Below, piece by piece: positions 41,756 through 43,010 of a stretch of 43,010 bases of DNA. The stretch is taken from assembly GCA_018396875.1 (NCBI GenBank), contig JAGTQG010000007.1:1-43010 (forward strand). The letters run 5' to 3'. The DNA comes from Candidatus Bathyarchaeota archaeon. Its GTDB lineage: Archaea > Thermoproteota > Bathyarchaeia > Bathyarchaeales > Bathycorpusculaceae. A program made the position numbers and the translations under genes. Numbering within the stretch: the first letter of the stretch is position 1; every line of letters begins with the position of its first letter. The notes below the pieces were generated by a model, which made no database searches, was not told the DNA's origin, and was given only the letters and a program-made list of their open reading frames with translations.

Positions 41756-42835
41756 ATGGCCTCCACCAAACCTAAAATCACCCGGAAAACCGTAGTTCTT
41801 CCGTTAATAGGCATAGCGGCTTTTCTCGTGTACCTATACCTTTTCCAAGTAGATTTACCGGAAATTATTGCAACCATTCAAACTGTAGACACCTTGACAT
41901 ATCTCGCAGCCGCTCTACTCATTTTCGTTGACACCTTCTTTTATGCAATGGCTTGGCGAACCCTTCTAAACCATTTATCTGTGAAACTTCCAATTTTGAA
42001 AGCCTACCTATACATTTGGTACGGAACGTTCATAGACTTGATAATCCCAGCTGAATCCATAAGCGGAGAAATTTCAAGAGCCTACCTAATCACAAGAGAA
42101 AAGGGCAACCATGTAAGTGGTAAGGTCGTCGCCTCTTTGGTGGCCCATAGGCTCATAAGCACTAGTATTGGTTTAACAACACTTATTGTGGGCGTATGCC
42201 TACTTTTAACGTATTCAGGTTTCAATGACCTAATCTTCAATTTAAGCATATTTCTCATCTGCGCAACATTATTCTTTCTAATTTTGCTCCTGCTTCTATG
42301 CACAAAAAGAAACTGGACTCTAGGAATTATAGAACGTCTACTAAACTTTTTCGAACGCCTCACCAGAGGAAAATGGAACCTTATGAAATTTAAAGAGGAT
42401 GTCACAAAAGCCGCTGAAATGTTCCATGAGTCAATGCAAGAGTTTAGACACACCCCAAAAATCGTATTTTTCGCCACATTCTTGTCAAGCGTTTCATGGT
42501 TTTCCTACCTAGCTATCTCATATACGGTTTTCATGGCAATGCATTTTCCAACAAGCTTCCATCTTTGGAGCACTATCTTGGTAACGCAAGCCATAGTGAA
42601 CACTATAAAATCCATTCCCGTAGGCATACCTTTTGAGGTTGGTTTGCCAGAAATAACCATGACAACAATTTACACGATCTTAGGAATTCCAATGAACGTC
42701 AGCGCGACATCAACAATATTGAACAGGCTTTTAACAGTTTGGTTGAGGTTCTTCGTCAGCTTCGCAGTCCAGCAGTGGATTGAAATTAAAGCCGTAAAGA
42801 CTTCGTTGAAAGTCGCTTCGATAGAGAAAGCCTAA
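41756..42835 (+). CDS. LPG-synthase/AglD-type flippase-like membrane protein
   Basis: The 359-residue product has about eight membrane helices and matches the lysylphosphatidylglycerol synthase TM region family (DUF318/UPF0104). Archaeal members include the C-terminal half of Haloferax AglD, implicated in N-glycosylation lipid steps. Family-like features are AMAWRTLLNHLSVKLPILKA, YIWYGTFIDLIIPAESISGE, REKGNHVSGKVVASLVAHR and IKSIPVGIPFEVGLPEITM. No soluble aminoacyl-transferase domain is attached, so lipid transport or flipping is more likely than aminoacylation. The ATG at 41756 follows a strong upstream TATA box. Confidence 0.85.
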   Translation: MASTKPKITRKTVVLPLIGIAAFLVYLYLFQVDLPEIIATIQTVDTLTYLAAALLIFVDTFFYAMAWRTLLNHLSVKLPILKAYLYIWYGTFIDLIIPAESISGEISRAYLITREKGNHVSGKVVASLVAHRLISTSIGLTTLIVGVCLLLTYSGFNDLIFNLSIFLICATLFFLILLLLLCTKRNWTLGIIERLLNFFERLTRGKWNLMKFKEDVTKAAEMFHESMQEFRHTPKIVFFATFLSSVSWFSYLAISYTVFMAMHFPTSFHLWSTILVTQAIVNTIKSIPVGIPFEVGLPEITMTTIYTILGIPMNVSATSTILNRLLTVWLRFFVSFAVQQWIEIKAVKTSLKVASIEKA

Positions 42836-42868
42836 ATCTCAGTTTTAAATATAAACCTTAGAGGGACT

Positions 42869-43010
42869 ATGCCTATAAAAATAGAGGATATCTCAATCGA
42901 ATATTTGGATAGGCTTTATGAAATTGAAATAGAATGCTTTAAAAAAGAAGCCTTTACAAAACAGCAAATAGCCCAGCTACTTCAAAACAGCAACACCATA
43001 GGCTTAGTAG
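42869..43010 (+). CDS. GNAT acetyltransferase (RimI-like), N-terminus only
   Basis: An ATG at 42869, with GAGGG just upstream, opens a frame that runs off the window. The 47 residues read include DISIEYLDRLYEIEIECFKK, then EAFTKQQIAQLL and NTIGLV, matching the N-terminal region of RimI-type N-acetyltransferases. These acetylate the N-termini of proteins, or other amines, using acetyl-CoA. The acetyl-CoA binding region lies beyond the window. An AT-rich TTTTAAATATAAACC is about 25 bases upstream and may be the TATA box. Confidence 0.7.
   Translation, partial: MPIKIEDISIEYLDRLYEIEIECFKKEAFTKQQIAQLLQNSNTIGLV

Overview
The window is archaeal chromosomal DNA. The evidence is the gene content: ribosomal protein L14e next to the rRNA pseudouridine synthase Cbf5, a GPN-loop GTPase, DUF373, an Mth938-type protein, the short (333 aa) archaeal form of PurA, separate PyrB and PyrI, an ADP-forming acyl-CoA synthetase beta subunit, an archaeal Thg1-like enzyme, AT-rich TATA boxes about 25 bases ahead of starts, many GTG/TTG starts, a tRNA with an anticodon-loop intron, and an apparent pre-mRNA intron in cbf5. 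The mix fits a TACK-type lineage, possibly Bathyarchaeia; that placement is an inference. Most of it is a dense housekeeping segment with short gaps and no insertion sequence, prophage or CRISPR array that I can see.

Layout. 1-2.2 kb: cysS (cut by the window edge), a large imperfect hairpin, a coiled-coil protein and tRNA-Ala. 2.3-4.8 kb: LigD-type 3'-phosphoesterase, adenosine-specific kinase family protein, TrmO-like tRNA methyltransferase and GPN GTPase. 5.0-7.5 kb: intron-containing tRNA-Ser, DUF2798 membrane protein, and the minus-strand rpl14e / cbf5 / methyltransferase group. 7.5-12.1 kb: AroM-like protein with a disturbed 5' end, M20 peptidase, Mth938-like protein, 3-methyladenine DNA glycosylase, phosphoesterase and two very small proteins. 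12.1-19.5 kb: purA, MFS transporter, membrane-anchored HtrA-like protease, tRNA-Pro, a multi-domain HTH/ATP-cone/NrdD-like protein, and divergent pyrB and pyrI. 19.6-25 kb: small membrane zinc protein, a gene-free structured stretch, a pentameric ligand-gated ion channel homologue, a core-MetE protein, HtpX, AcdB and Thg1. 25-31 kb: coiled-coil protein, DUF373, MTA/MTI phosphorylase, cis-prenyltransferase, YchF-type GTPase and a secreted transglutaminase-like protein. 31-38.6 kb: E1alpha/E1beta/E2 of a 2-oxoacid or acetoin dehydrogenase complex, a three-gene membrane cluster, and two tandem zinc alcohol dehydrogenases. 38.6-43 kb: radical SAM protein, pyrG, HD-domain protein, LPG-synthase/AglD-type membrane protein and the start of a GNAT acetyltransferase.

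The genes converge on nucleotide metabolism (purA, pyrB, pyrI, pyrG, the adenosine kinase family protein, MTA/MTI phosphorylase, the NrdD-like protein), RNA maturation (Cbf5, TrmO, Thg1, rRNA-type methyltransferase, three tRNAs) and envelope functions. The strongest observations are: (1) a 31-nt intron in cbf5, with a bulge-helix-bulge-like fold, that splits the codon of the catalytic Asp; (2) an ArsR-like HTH + ATP-cone + NrdD-like + zinc-ribbon protein that ends just where the glycyl-radical segment should begin, which suggests a nucleotide-sensing regulator made from a ribonucleotide reductase; (3) an archaeal pentameric ligand-gated channel; (4) an AroM gene whose reading frame needs a one-base correction in a G5 run.
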